Of a DNA stretch of 64,000 bases, positions 1-23,349 are shown one piece after another. Origin of the DNA: Megaleporinus macrocephalus (lineage: Eukaryota; Chordata; Actinopteri; Characiformes; Anostomidae). Positions within the stretch are counted from its first letter, which is position 1, and each line of letters begins with the position of its first letter. The notes under the pieces are model-generated. The model was not told the origin of the DNA. It did no database searches and saw only the letters and a program-made list of their open reading frames with translations. The stretch lies in contig CM038709.1 in the NCBI GenBank assembly GCA_021613375.1, forward strand, positions 39,391,656-39,455,655, in the 5' to 3' direction. Position numbers and translations under genes: made by a program.

Positions 1-300
1 CTGCATCGATTCTCAAAAACACAGTATCTATTTTTAATCAGTAGTATACAATCAGATATTTGTGGCAGATTGTGGTTCATTTTGTGTTGCATTTAAACCC
101 CCGACCACTAGACAGCAGTGTTTACCAATAGCCCTTTTCCACTCCAGCATGGACAAGTAGTATAGGGGAGCGTTAGTAGTGTAATGTTAGTGTTAGTAAA
201 ACTGTGTCTACGGTGGTGTGCATCTTCAGTACTATGAAAGATAGTCTTGCTTACAGTATCGCAGTATATCAAACTGTATTGTATATGATATGTATCACAT
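1..300 (+). mobile_element. hAT-type miniature element (family 1), truncated by window edge
   Basis: Matches by eye the complete copy at 60895-61269: the run from gattctcaaaa..acagtat through CCACTAGA..GCAGTG to cttgc..cagtatcgcagtatatc. The copy is diverged and its CTCF-like core is mutated (ccactagacagcag). It lies in an r3hdm1 intron. Confidence 0.6.
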
Positions 301-303
301 CGT

Positions 304-513
304 CACATTCTTGTCAGTACACAGAACTATACTGTGGTGGTCCTGTGGGGGTCCTGACCATTAAAGAACAGGACAACAAAGTGTGTAGAGAATCAGATGG
401 ACTACAGTCTGTAATTGTAGAACTACAAAGTACTTCTATATGATTAGTGGTGCTGATAAAATGGATAATGAGTGTAGATACAAGCAGGTGTACTCCAAGT
501 GGCCGGTTGTTGT
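304..513 (+). repeat. dispersed repeat family 2 fragment
   Basis: Contains ctgtggtggtcctgtggggg, then cctgaccattaaagaacagg and agatggactacagtctgtaa, shared with 15810-16252 and (inverted) 35888-36272. This is a common fish dispersed element whose complete form ends in a sequence like ttatggctgaccggtgta. Confidence 0.6.
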
Positions 514-729
514 GTGCTGTACTAAATAGCACATGAAATTAATACATCATCAGTGGTGTCATTGCTCTTTTGACCATAATATTTAGTACAGTATTTAGTA
601 GTATTGTAGAGTATTTATAGGCACATGGCCCAAGTTAGACTGTGTTATGGTGGGTTTTGGGAAGAGCCTGTTGTTTCCCAATTACAGCTTCTTCCAATAA
701 ACAATTAAACCTGTATTGTTTAGTGTACA

Positions 730-1130
730 GAGTAAATAAACTCTGGTTTGGTTGTAAAATGGCCGAGCTAGTAGTAGACTGGAGAATCTGTAAAGCACAT
801 AAGTGTGGCTGTAATACATTGTTGCTGTCCAATGAAAAACAAGTATTTCCAAAATTGCAACATTATAGGATAGACTAAAAACATACTTTACTTCCAAGAT
901 TTTGGAGCACTTCTATTGGTCATTGGTCATAAAATTTTTACACAATATAAACAACCATTGGCGTGTTCAAATGATGTAGAAAACTCAAAATCGGCAATGT
1001 TTTTCATTGGACAGCGACGATATGTAGAGTATTTGGTTATTTTGAAATATTTTAACGTAAGTTATTGTACTATAAATGTGTACAGACAAAATTCAGGGTT
1101 TTTAGATGCTATTGCATTTATTTATTTATT
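730..1130 (+). repeat. dispersed repeat family 3 copy
   Basis: Shares ccaaaattgcaac, ttttggagcacttctattgg and ttcaaatgatgtagaaaact with copies at 9395-9830, 20945-21110 and 25735-25865. No coding capacity; class unknown to me. Confidence 0.55.
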
Positions 1131-1199
1131 TATTTATATTTTTAAGCTATGCTGTTTGCTTTTTAGATGATTGTGGTCAGTCATGCAGTTTGCTCAGTA

Positions 1200-12543
<11,344 letters not shown>

Positions 12544-13625
12544 GACTCTACACTCTATCTGCCCATACCCCTGCCCCCCCCTTAACAGAAACAAAATGCG
12601 CCCAACCCTGCTGCGCCCCAGCACCAGCACCCCTCCCTCCCTCCTCTTCCTCCCTCACCACTCTTTTTCCATCTTTCTCCTCTTCCTGCTCCTCTCTGCC
12701 AAAAACAGAGCACACGTTTCCTCACGTCCAGTTCCCAAGTTACAAACACAGACATGAACTTGAAACTAGAGACATGATGTTTCACATGCATATGATTATT
12801 GACTGGAACATATCAAAGGGGGGCAACCTGTCCATCATCAACCAACCACCCCCCCCCCAACTCATTTGTATTTTTTTTTTTTTTTCCCCTCAACTTCTTT
12901 CCCCTCATTCAGTCCAAGGCACACACGTCCTCCCTCTCCATTGCAGCCATTTGCTTCCCCGCCCCTCCCTCCCCCCCGTCCCCCAGGTGTGGTGGAATCA
13001 TGGGGTACACGATGGGTCTCATGTCGTGCCTTCGATCAGAGGTTGGCTTCGCTTTTCTCTGGAAAAAAGGAAAAACGAAGACACCTCAGTGTCTCCTATA
13101 AAAAAAATACGAAGACCCGCTCATTTTTGGTTTGTAAATAATTTATACAGTAGCTAAATAATTCAACTGGTTCCCTTCCCTCTGTGAAAGTTGGGAATAG
13201 GCACAGGTGAGAGCAAGATTTTCTTTTTTTTTTCTCCTTTTTTTTGTCGTTTTTAAACGTCGCCAAAAAAAAACCCCATCCTCACCTCTCCCACCCTGAC
13301 ATTTTTTTAATACTCCTCAGTTGGAACAATCGCCCTCCTTCCTCCTCCATTTCTCTTCCCTCCTTCCACATGGAAAACCATGTCAGATCTTTTGATTTTC
13401 AAAGTCTTTTAAAAATGAAAAAAAATTATATATATATATGCCTACTGGGTCACTGGAAAAAACACAGTTTGCACATTTATACAAGTCTATATATATAAAT
13501 ATATTTTTTTCCTTTTATTTCTCAAAGAAAAATGTGTGGATTCTGAAAGGCTGTTCAATGTTTACTGGTGCAAGTCATTTTTATTTCAGTTTGAAAACCA
13601 ATAAATGTTTACACCAAATGACGTA
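12544..13625 (+). other. r3hdm1: r3hdm1 3' UTR
   Basis: Sequence from the stop codon to about 20 bp after the AATAAA at 13600. It has long pyrimidine and poly-C/poly-T stretches near 12840-13000, an AU-rich second half and no convincing protein homology. Open frames here (for example at 12540-13157) are pyrimidine-tract artefacts. The exact cleavage site is inferred. Confidence 0.7.
13600..13605 (+). promoter_or_regulatory. r3hdm1: poly(A) signal of r3hdm1
   Basis: A canonical AATAAA, the first good one in an appropriate position downstream of the stop codon, about 1.06 kb after it. Repeat-free sequence follows, with a GT-rich stretch shortly after. Confidence 0.65.
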
Positions 13626-13639
13626 CCTCTCCCTCGGTG

Positions 13640-14360
13640 ACATTTCTCTGTGCCGTTAAACGTTTCCAACCTGCCCGGGAGCTTCCGCTGCTCTCCATCC
13701 TTGCTTCCAGCGAGCTGCTGTCTGCACGTCTCTATTAGAGCATATTCATCAACAAAACAGGCTGTCGAGTTTGTTAAACCGAGCGCCTGGTCCTGTACTC
13801 TTCACCCTGCCCCTATCTGACGCTCTACTGGGTGCTATTCATCTCAATTTTCCCGTTTATTGGCCCATTTGTCTGCTACATTAACCTCCCTCCAACCTCA
13901 TCTCTGCAAAATGGCCTACAGTTCGTCTAGATTTTTCTTTCTCCACCCACCCCCCCACCCCGTTTTCTTCCCTCCCTCCCATCCTTCGCCCCTCCCCTCC
14001 CTAATAGCGTCAAAGCAATTTAGTGAAGGAGAGAGGAATCTTTTTTTTCCCCGGGTTTTCACACGGAGCCTGAGGGAATTCGTGCGGCTGCAGCGCTCCT
14101 CTACAAAGGGAGCCTCCGTCTTCTTCTACGGCGGCTCCTTTGCAGCGTCGTTGACCAGATTATTACCGGCTGATTAAGCCAGACATCTGGACGACCCTCG
14201 CGCCTCTGAGCCGCCCAGAAGATGGATAATCTGTCTTATTAAACGTATTCCTCACTTCACTCAGGTTAGGGGTCTCTGGCGTGGCCGCTGATCTCAGGGT
14301 ACGGTGTTCACATAGATCCTCTGGTGAGAAATTAACCTGGTTGCACTTCATCAGCCTATA
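13640..14360. other. unique CNE-like block downstream of r3hdm1
   Basis: Repeat-free, moderately GC-rich sequence just after the r3hdm1 poly(A) site. It contains ordered words such as agagcatattcatcaacaaa and attattaccggctgattaag. It differs sharply from the transposon-rich DNA after 14.5 kb. Conservation is not testable here. Confidence 0.3.
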
Positions 14361-14639
14361 GACTTTATCTCAGGTCTTATCTGGAGCGTGTTTGCTCCAC
14401 GTGAGGTCTGAATTTAGCTATGCCATGTGCCTGTTGTCTTGTTTATACATACCAGAATGCCATACAGTGTCACATATCACATAATAAAGTCTGATTGAGA
14501 TGACTGAGCAGCTGGACACACTAGGTTGATGAGCCGTATGGATTTTGCTTATAAGCTGGAATGAAGAATGATTTGTTTGAATTGACCTCCGGATTTAACC
14601 ATGCAGTAAAACCCCTACACATACACACACACAGACTAG

Positions 14640-14865
14640 TGAACATACACGCTAGGGGACAGTGACACACCCATATGTATATGTATAAACAATAGTGAAC
14701 ACACAATAGGGGACAGTGAACACCCACGTATAAACATACTAGTGAACACACACACATACACAAACTAGGGGGCAGTGAAACACCCACATATACACATAAT
14801 AGTGAACACACACTAGGGGTTATTGCAACACCCACATATACACAAACTAGGGGGCAGTGAAACAA

Positions 14866-14900
<35 letters not shown>

Positions 14901-15212
14901 CATATAGTGAACACACCCACATACACACACATACACAAACTAGGGGGCAGTAAAATAACCATATATATAAACATACTAGTGAACAGACACACTAGGGGGC
15001 AGTGAAACACCCACATATATAAACATACTGGTGAAAACACACATGTACACACACATTAGGGGGCAGTGCAGCACCCACATACATAAACTTATATGTGGGT
15101 GCACATATATGTGAATAGACACACTAGGGGGCAGTGAAACACCCACATACTAGTGAACGCTAGGGGGCAGTGAAACACCCACATACTAGTGAATGCTAGG
15201 GGGCAGTGAGCA
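14640..15212 (-). repeat. SINE-derived minisatellite with about 11 AGGGGGCAG motifs
   Basis: About eleven irregular repeats of 35-90 bp, each with tagggggcagtgaaacaccc or a variant, then acatatataaacatactagt-like spacers. The motif occurs near 14654, 14709, 14766, 14815, 14849, 14942, 14993, 15058, 15126, 15161 and 15197. Its complement (ctgccccctagtgtgttcac..gtgggtgtttcactgc) occurs once inside the SINE at 47980-48250. The array joins a - strand SINE head at 15213-15360, so it is an in-place expansion of that SINE's internal segment. Confidence 0.85.
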
Positions 15213-15360
15213 CACTTGCCTGGAGTGGTGGGCAGCCCTATCCACAGTAACCGAGGAGCAGTTGGGGGTATGGTGACTGGCTCAAGGGCACTTGAGTCGT
15301 GTCCTGTCGGTCTATGGGATCACAAGGCTGGTTCTTTAACCTCCAGCCCACGACTGCCCC
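15205..15360 (-). mobile_element. tRNA-derived SINE (family B), 5' half
   Basis: Read on the - strand it starts ggggcagtcgtgggctggag, has a degenerate box-B region, and continues ccttgag..caactgctcc..gtgtgctcactgcccccta. This matches the + strand copy at 47980. The 3' half is replaced by the tandem array. Confidence 0.75.
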
Positions 15361-15809
15361 GTTCTAAGCTTTCATAGGCACTGTAGTTTCTCAGGATTAA
15401 GCTAAGCTTTACCTGCCGGACGTATGTTTGGGTAAACAAGTTTGAGCACAGACTTTGTGCTCCAAAAAATAAAACCGGTATTTAATATTAAACACATAAT
15501 GAGGCTAACTGTGGCCTATTAGTGTGTCCAGTGTTTTGCCTTTCACTGCTGTTTCTTAGCAGTGACAGCTGGTGGTGAAGTTTTGGTGTTCTAGACACGG
15601 ACAGTGATGAAGTCTCTGGGGGGCCTTCCGTCAAGCAGGATTCTTCAGTTAAGCCAGATTCAAGCCTATCTAATGGAAAAACAGCTGAGGGACCACTCCT
15701 ATTGAAGAATCCTCAACTCTGGGTTTCAGTTGCGAAATACAGGAGGTTATGGGTGGTGTCTTAAAATTACAATTCTGGGGGTCCCTGACAATAAGCTCAT
15801 TCATAGCTG

Positions 15810-16252
15810 CTTCACTCGCAATCGGGTGGATCATTCTTAGCAATGCAGTGAAACTGACCTGGTGGTGGTGTGTTAGTGTGCGTTGCACTGGCATGAGTGG
15901 ATCAGACACAGAAGTGCTGTGGGTGTGTTTGAGGACTAGAGGAACACAGACTGGGCAGTAACAGAGGAGCTATCGTCTTTCACTTTACATCTACACGGGG
16001 AACAAGCAAGTAGTAGGAGTGTCTAATAGAGTGGACAGTGAGTGGACTAGCATAACACACCACACTGAGAATGACTCACCACCCATATAATATTTGCTCT
16101 GGGGTTGTCCTTTGGGGGTCCTAATCAGTAAAGAACAGGGTAATAAGTCTATAGTAAGTTACAGTCTGCAAGTGTAGAACTACAAAGTGTATTGTAAGTA
16201 GAACGATGAGTGTAGATTCAAGGAGGTGGTTTTAATGTTATGGCTGACCGGT
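15810..16252 (+). repeat. dispersed repeat family 2 copy
   Basis: Contains ggtggtggtgtgttagtgtg, atgagtggatcagacacaga, tctaatagagtggacagtga and a final ttatggctgaccggtgta. This is the most complete family 2 copy here. No coding frame. Confidence 0.65.
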
Positions 16253-16299
16253 GTATATACATAAATATGTGTGTGGGTGTATATGTATATGAGCAATGT

Positions 16300-17900
16300 T
16301 TCATTATATAGTGTTTAAAGGTATGTAGGTACGTAAAGGTGTGTAGTTACAGTTGCTACAGTCTACGAAGGACCATTGATATTTCCCTAGTTTTTCCAAG
16401 AGTCTGTTGTAAAGAGTGAACTGCTACTATTCTAAACTGGGCAAAGACAGACAAGGAAAACTAAGATCTCAGTTAACGTGTGGAAGACCTACCAAACTAC
16501 AGGAGCATTTCCAGAAGAAGAATTGTTAGATCACACACTTTGCTGCCACTGAAGCATCAGTGCTGCTATGGTGTGTGGGCTGCCAGCTAGCATGGGACCC
16601 TCTGTATGCCAGGAGGAGGTATTTCACAGATTAAGTTATCTGACTAACTCAGAAATCTTGCTTCAAGAAATACTCCCCAGGTAGTATATTTCCCAGGTAG
16701 ATATTTAGGTCAGCTTTGCGGACGGAGACCACATCTTGAGTAGCGGTGATGAGATGGAGAGAACTCTTAAAGAACTTGGTCTGGAGTCCTGAGCGGCCTC
16801 TGTAAGAAGGCTGACCCTTGTGTTCATTAGAGATCGGGCGCTGGGATAAAAGGATGGTGGGGTGAAAAAGGGGTATTTAAGCAGTATTTATAGGACGAAG
16901 GTTGTGAGAATGTGGTGTGTGAGGCATGTTCTTTCTCTGAGCTATTCGATTGACAAACAAGGATTCTGTAAACTCCCTGGATGCTAAATCAGTAGGTTTA
17001 ATAAGTAGTGGATGAGGAGGCCGTGATGAAGGCCGCACCTTACCAGGGCTAAGCTTTCTGATGCGTTTTTCTGAAGATCATGCAAACTGATCTTATTACA
17101 GTTCTGTTACTTCAGACGGTAGACATCATATCACATGTGTTCGGGCTCAAGTTTAGCTTTCCTTAGAGCCAGCATGATTCCTCCTGTTGATAGTTTTGAG
17201 AGTTGAGAGTTTGTGGTCTTCCACAGAGTTTAATCCAAACACTTGTCCAGCTTTGGGAGTGAAATACACCATCATCCTCCAGAGGACAGGGATAGATTGG
17301 ATTGTTCCTTATTAGCAGCACATGCTTTTGGTCAGCTTGTTCATTCAAATGTGTTTACTGCTGCTGATGTTCCCGCTGCAGGTCTGTCCGTTTTTCTTTT
17401 GCTTGGTAGAGAAAGTAGAGATGGTGGTGAGAGGTACCGGGGGTCACAGTGCCTACAGTGCAAAAATAACCATTTATGTTATATATACAATGTTAATTAG
17501 TTAGTGTTTATTACGACTTTCCAGATCAAACTGCTTACTACTTCTCCCAGGTAGTCCCATGCCATCCTGTCTTGTAATACTGTAGTGTGGACTGATATCA
17601 GTCCAGCATGTGAGGATGAAGAATAGCATATAAATAGAATAACCACCGCCGTCCACTCTCGGCAAGAAACCACATTCAGCAGCAAAAAAGAAGTGCTAGA
17701 AATTGAAGAACCGGAGTGATAACCAGAGTTAACACGGGTGCTGGAGTTGCTCTGGGAGACTAAAGAGATGAAGTTTGATGCAGAACATTTCTTCCAGACT
17801 GGTATGGAGTGAAAAGTTGGTGTTTGGATTCTCAATTCAGCAGCTTGCGTTGCTTATCTTACAAATTGCTTCATAAACATTGTTCAGTAGTACTTAAAAA
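16300..17900. other. intergenic sequence, nothing definite
   Basis: No exon, recognisable transposon or RNA gene. Possibly an old transposase relic near 16330-16560 (reads like fragments of a Tc1-type gene), too degraded to call. Confidence 0.3.
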
Positions 17901-17915
17901 TTGGAGGATCTAAGG

Positions 17916-18852
17916 CAGGGGTGCCTAAACTTTTTTTCAAAGGGGGTCAGATTGGACAATACCAAAATAAATAAGAGCCGATCTCTCTTTCCAAAACTAT
18001 TATTCATAAATTATATTAAACCCTGTATTTAAAGTATAAAAAACATTCATGTACAGAACAATGAATAATTATTTAACCAATTAATTGATTTGTACCGTAA
18101 CTGCAGCAGCAGCATTGAGTATCTTCAGTGTTTTTCCTGTAGACTGTAGATCACTCAGTCACTGCATCACCAATCTTATGGAACTCAATAACAGCAAGTC
18201 TTATAAGTTAACTTAGGTCACATAATCTGTTATGGAATGGAAAACATTTCTCTCTGCAGTGGTGGTGGAGGCATGTTAGTGTGTGCTGTGCTGGTGTGAG
18301 TGAATCAGACACTGCAGTGCTGCTGGAGTGTTTAAACACCTAAGCATAGCCTCCTCATAACTCGCTGTGGTCATGTTGTCCTGCGCCCCACGTGCCCTGA
18401 AGAACAGTTGCTGCTGTGTCTCTGTCCTTCTGTCCCCTGAGTATTTACTATAATGTCCAGGCTTTGCTTCATAATGTCTCTTCATAATTAACTCCTTCAT
18501 TACGGCAATAGTCTCTCGGTATAAGAGCCACGCACATTTGCAGCGTAGAGATATTCTGATGTCCACCTCTCGTGAAATGACCGGTTCTCACTGTCGACTT
18601 TTTGACGTAGCCATCACTCCATGCCGTCCGGTAAGTTCAGGATCCTCTGAGAAAAATAATGTCTCTTAGGTTTAGATAACTTTGATTGCTAACACTGCGG
18701 TGAAGCGTACTATACTGCTGCCCCCTTCAGGTGAAAGGAAAAATTTCAAAGTACAGATGAGCCACCAATAATGTATTCTTACGGGTTGATGGCGGGGGCC
18801 AATACAAATCTGTCTGCGGACAGTCCAACGGACTGGACTTTGGACACCCCTG
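17916..18852. mobile_element. hAT element with perfect 8-bp target duplication
   Basis: The termini are caggggtgcctaaact and its inverted counterpart ggactttggacacccctg. ATCTAAGG flanks both sides (17908-17915 and 18853-18860), the 8-bp duplication expected of hAT transposition. The element is 937 bp with no recognisable transposase, so it is non-autonomous. A piece of repeat family 2 lies inside at 18246-18345. Confidence 0.85.
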
Positions 18853-19412
18853 ATCTAAGGTGTCAACTGCCAAATCAGCATCATCAAATGTATTATTGCG
18901 AGTAAATTACACAACTGGCTATGTTTCTTCTGTGTAAGCCTGACGTTGGTGTGCTTGATTGTGTGCTGGTTTGAGAAACCCATGCAGAGCAAGATGGTAA
19001 AATTATGAATGTGTTACAATCATGAAGAGTATTTATATTATTTGATTTATTCAATTGGTTATTTAGATTTTCTCGTTGCTTGAATGGTTGAGACACCTCT
19101 GTTTCATACCTCTCTAAAAATCTTCTGCAGGCTGGAATCAAGAGCGAGATAATAGGGTTTCCATATTACTGTGGTCACTGACAATGAAATGAGAGGATAT
19201 TCTTCGCCATGATGTAATCAGTCAGAATAAGTAGCTTCTGTAATTACAGAGAGGCTGCAGAGACTGTCTGTATCAGCAGAAAATTAATTTTCTCCCTTGT
19301 TAATATTTCAAAACGTACTGTTCATTCTCGAGTCCATATGGTCCATATATAGAAACTAAACTGCATGTCCTGTGATTTTATGGAAACAAATGCTCTGACG
19401 TATATCCACCCA

Positions 19413-20609
19413 CACTATACTGGCCAAAGTATTTGCTCGTCTGCCTTCAGACGGATATGAACTTGAGTGACATCCCAGTCTTAATCCATAGGGTTTAATA
19501 TGATGTTGGCCCAACCTTTGCAGCTATAACAGCTTCAACTCTTCTGGGAAGTCTCTCCACACGGTTTAGGGGTGTGTTTATGGGAATTTTTGACCGACAA
19601 CTCTTCCAGAAGCACATTTGTGAGGTCAGAAACTGATGTTGGACGAGAAGGCCTGCCTCGTAGTCTCCGCTCTAATTTATCCCAAAGATGTTCTATCAGG
19701 TTGAGGTCGGGACTCTGTGCAAGCCAGTCAAGTTCTACCACACCAAACTCGCTCCTCCAGGTCTTTATGGAGCTTGTTTTGTGCACTGCAGTCATGTTGG
19801 AGCAGAAAGGGGCCGTCCCTGAGTTGTCCCCACAAAGTTGGGAGCATGAAATTTTCCAGAACCTCTTGGTCTGCTGAAGCAATAAGAGTTCCTCTCACTT
19901 GAACTAAGGGTCCGAGCCCAACTCCTGAAAAGCAACCACTCACCATAATCCCCCCTCCACCAAACTTTACACTGGGCGCAAAGCAGTCAGACAAGTATCG
20001 TTCTCCTGGCAACCGCCAAACCTAGACTTGTTTATCGGATTGCCAGAAGGAGAAGCGTAATTGGTCACTCCAGAGAACAGGTCTCCAGAGCCCAGTGGTG
20101 GCGTGCTTTACACCACTGCATCTGACGCTTTGCATTGTTCTTGGTGATGAAAGGCTTGGATGCAGCTGCTCAGCCATGAAAACCCATTCCATGAAGCTCT
20201 CTACGCTCTGTTCTTGAGCTGATCTGAAGGCCAAATGAAGTTTGGAGGTCTGTAGTGATTGACTCTGCAGAAAGTTGGTGACCTCTGTGCACTATGCTCC
20301 TCAGCATCCTCCAACCCCACTCGGTCATTGTACATGGCTAACACTTCGTGGCTGAGTTGCTGTCGTTCCCAATCACTTCCACTTTGTTATAACACCACTG
20401 ACAGTCCACTGTGGAATATTTAGTAGTGGGAAAATTTCACATCTGGAGTTCACTGAGCTCCTGAGAGCAATCCACTCTTTCACTAATGTGTGTAGAAACA
20501 GTCTGCATGACTAGGTGCTTGGTTTTATACACTTGTGGCTACGGACATGACTGGAACACCTTTATTCAATGATTTGAATGGGTGATTAAATACTTTTGCC
20601 AATATAGTG
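19413..20609 (-). mobile_element. full-length but degraded Tc1-like transposon
   Basis: About 1.2 kb with inverted ends cactatactggccaaagtat and its counterpart at tacttttgccaatatagtg, followed by TA. The transposase reads on the - strand. It is the common fish Tc1 type, here inactivated by frameshifts and stops. The left flanking TA has decayed. Confidence 0.88.
19500..20420 (-). pseudogene. Tc1-like DD34E transposase relic
   Basis: Islands of homology in different frames on the - strand: CRVNHYRPPNFIWPSDQLKN near 20270, FGGGGIMVSGCFSGVGLGPL near 19950, and ELDWLAQSPDLNLIEHLWDK near 19700. The last carries the D..N..EHLWD catalytic region of Tc1 transposases. Frameshifts separate the islands, so no functional DNA-cutting enzyme can be made. 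Confidence 0.85.
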
Positions 20610-20944
20610 TAGTCATGTTGGACGGTGCTTCAGCCCAGGCTGTTTCTAGAATGAAGTACAGTACAAGGCAGCCAATTAATACAGAGGCGATTTACCTGTA
20701 TCAGTCTTACGTGCCTGCTCCTGCAGACCCTTCATGACTGGTCCAGCTAATAAAGAGCTCTAGAATCAGTTGGTTTGCTAGATCAAGGTGAGCAGGATTC
20801 ATGAACACTGTGTTTGACCCAGAGCATGTTAACTACTTCACCTGAAGAGGGCAGCAATTCAGTTATGTGTTCATGCCTGAGTAGATGAGCAGTGATGAGC
20901 ATTTTCTTAAAATGTGTTGTGACGTTCAGCTCACAGAACAAAAC

Positions 20945-21110
20945 TTGAATCCCCGAAACGATGAACATACTGTTCTTTCAATGTAAGTCAATGGAACCAG
21001 ACTTTTTTGGGTCATTTCCTCTTCGTCATGAAATTTACACACAACATAAAGGGCGACTGACATTTTTAGATAATACCAACAAACTGAATAACAGGTTTTT
21101 GTTCCGTCAG
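20945..21110 (+). repeat. dispersed repeat family 3 fragment
   Basis: Contains tttcaatgtaagtcaatgga and cgtcatgaaatttacacaca, similar to the 9395-9830 copy. Confidence 0.4.
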
Positions 21111-21366
21111 CAGCGATATACCCGTCTGGCTGAGCTGAGCGCTTAAGCACAACATTGTCTTATATCACCGGAGAAGAAAACATGCTGCTGTCGATTCCAA
21201 AGCAGCAGCACAGTCAGGAAAACCAAAGCCATTATAGGAAAGTCTGTTCACTTCACGCCATCCTGGCAGTACGGCTGGTCAGCTATTGCCAATCGTACTG
21301 GACCAGATTACAATCTCTTTAAATCAGGAGGCCAATAAAACCCCAACCAACAGACATATTAACATA

Positions 21367-21513
21367 CCTGTACACAGGTGGGTGAAGATAGTGTTACAGT
21401 TAACCTGTACACAGGTAGGTGAAGGTAGTGTTACAGTTAACCTGTACACAGGTAGGTGAAGGTAGTGTTACAGTTAACCTGTACACAGGTAGGTGAAGGT
21501 AGTATTACAGTGA
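21367..21513. repeat. 37-bp minisatellite, 4 units
   Basis: Units begin at 21367, 21404, 21441 and 21478 with cctgtacacaggtaggtgaa. The period is exactly 37 bp with very few changes. Confidence 0.9.
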
Positions 21514-22487
21514 AGGCGGTGTTAGAAGTCTTATTGGTATTCTGTAAGGTGGTTGCCCCCTTAAACCCCCCATTTACAGCATGGAGGGCAGCAGTGTAAC
21601 CCACTCCACTATACTAACCACAGCTTGATCTAATATCGTTACCCACACATACAGCCATGCGATTGGCTTATTGTATTGAAGGGTGGGACATTTTCGTCAT
21701 CATGTTGAGCGATATGAGCTTTGCTGTTTATATTTCAACCAGTGACCCTTCTCCTCCTCTATAACGTCTCTGGTAAAGCTCAGTCCAGTGCATTAGCAGC
21801 CCTACGCTGCAGATATGAGGCTGTCTGGACTGGTGGTGTTCAGCTGCATGAAAATGACCAGGCCTTTCTGGCCTTTGAGGCTTCCTGGGCTGGTATATGA
21901 CATACGGTTGCAAACTGAGGGAATTTATTTTGGACTAACTAAGTGACCACACACCGTGGCCTGAGGAATCCCCCAGCCAGCTGTGTGAACTATGGAGTTG
22001 TGAGTGTATGTGTGTGCTGCCTTATTTATTGTTGATTGTGTGTCTTGTTTCTTTTGCTAAGGGTCCTTGTGCATGGAAAAGGTGCTTCATAAATAAAAGT
22101 GATGAGTCCCACATGGCACCCTGAACCCTGCAGTCCACCTTTTGTGTAGTCAACAATGTGAAGAACTGCTGCAACGCTTAGGATGCAACAGGGAGTTCAA
22201 CTTTAGCCCCAAAGAAAACAGTGGCTTTGTTTTCATGCCGGTGTTCTAACAAACCAAGGCCCTTGCTGAGGGTGAGCTAACGTTCGCCTTACAAGCACCA
22301 GTACGGAATTTGGCATCTCATCCTGTCACAATGCTACATACCTTAGCCAACATTAAATAACTATGTATAATCAGCTTAAAGTGCAACTCAGCTAGTAAAC
22401 ATAGTATGAATAAAAAATTAAGAACCTGTTTTCACTATAGGCCCCATGGTACGATGCTGACATGCTCTCATATTCCTGAGTATTGTG

Positions 22488-22490
<3 letters not shown>

Positions 22491-22524
<34 letters not shown>
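22491..22524. repeat. (TA)n microsatellite
   Basis: A TA tract just left of Tc1-like copy 2. Confidence 0.85.
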
Positions 22525-22530
<6 letters not shown>

Positions 22531-22536
22531 CACATA

Positions 22537-23050
22537 CACTACCTCTCAAAAGTTTAGGATCACTTTAGAATTTTATTTCATGCAATTTTCATGCAATTCA
22601 CAAACAATATTGTTTATTTCACAATTAATGTAAGTGTATCAGATGATTTTTAAAGAATAAAAATGTTTGTATTAAAGCCTATTTTTGTATAGAGGCTCAT
22701 TTTGCATATAGTCCTATTATCAGCAATTCTCAGTCCTCTGTCTAAATCTCCTGGTACGGCCGCCAATCCAAGTTACGGATGTTATTGGACTAATTGGTTG
22801 TTAGGACACTCTTGCTCAATTGTGATGCACAGCTGAAAAACATTCTACTAATAAGTGAGTATAAAAGGGAACAACATTCTAGGTTAGTTTAGTATCTGAA
22901 GCATCAGCAGTTGATGGCTTGCTGACCACAATGTCCAGAAAGAAACAACTTTCTTTAGAGACCCGTCAGTCCATTGTTGTGTTAAGGAAGAAGATACTCC
23001 ATTGAAAACAAGAACATTTCACTGTGATCCCAAACTTTTGAGCGGTAGTG
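22537..23050 (+). mobile_element. non-autonomous Tc1-like element, copy 2
   Basis: Same structure as 4865-5384: inverted ends (cactacctctcaaaagttta, agcggtagtg), TA at both flanks, TATAAAA and an ATG at 22930 opening MSRKKQLSLETRQSIVVLRK. It has the same internal deletion. Confidence 0.85.
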
Positions 23051-23349
23051 TATACTGCTTTGGTTTTCAGAAGGTAAGATAGCAGCTGCCAGTCCTCCGA
23101 GAGATAACCGTTACTGTCACATATAAGTTGGGATGGTAACGTTTTAAACAAGAGGCTGGCAAACAGGAATCAATTTTCCCCCAGCCTCAGTTCCAACAGA
23201 GCTCAGCTTGTGAACTACTCAGTAGAATCAGATTACTATGACCACCATCTTATATCCAGAGTAACCGCCGTGTGCAGCACGGATGGCAGCTAGACAGGCT
23301 GGGAAACTTATTAAGGTCCTGATAAGTGGTCACATGTATCTAGAGTCAT

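Noticed and set aside
14521..14928. 135-codon - strand frame rich in Cys, Val and Tyr
   Set aside because: It is the translation of the SINE-derived minisatellite and a (TA)n tract.
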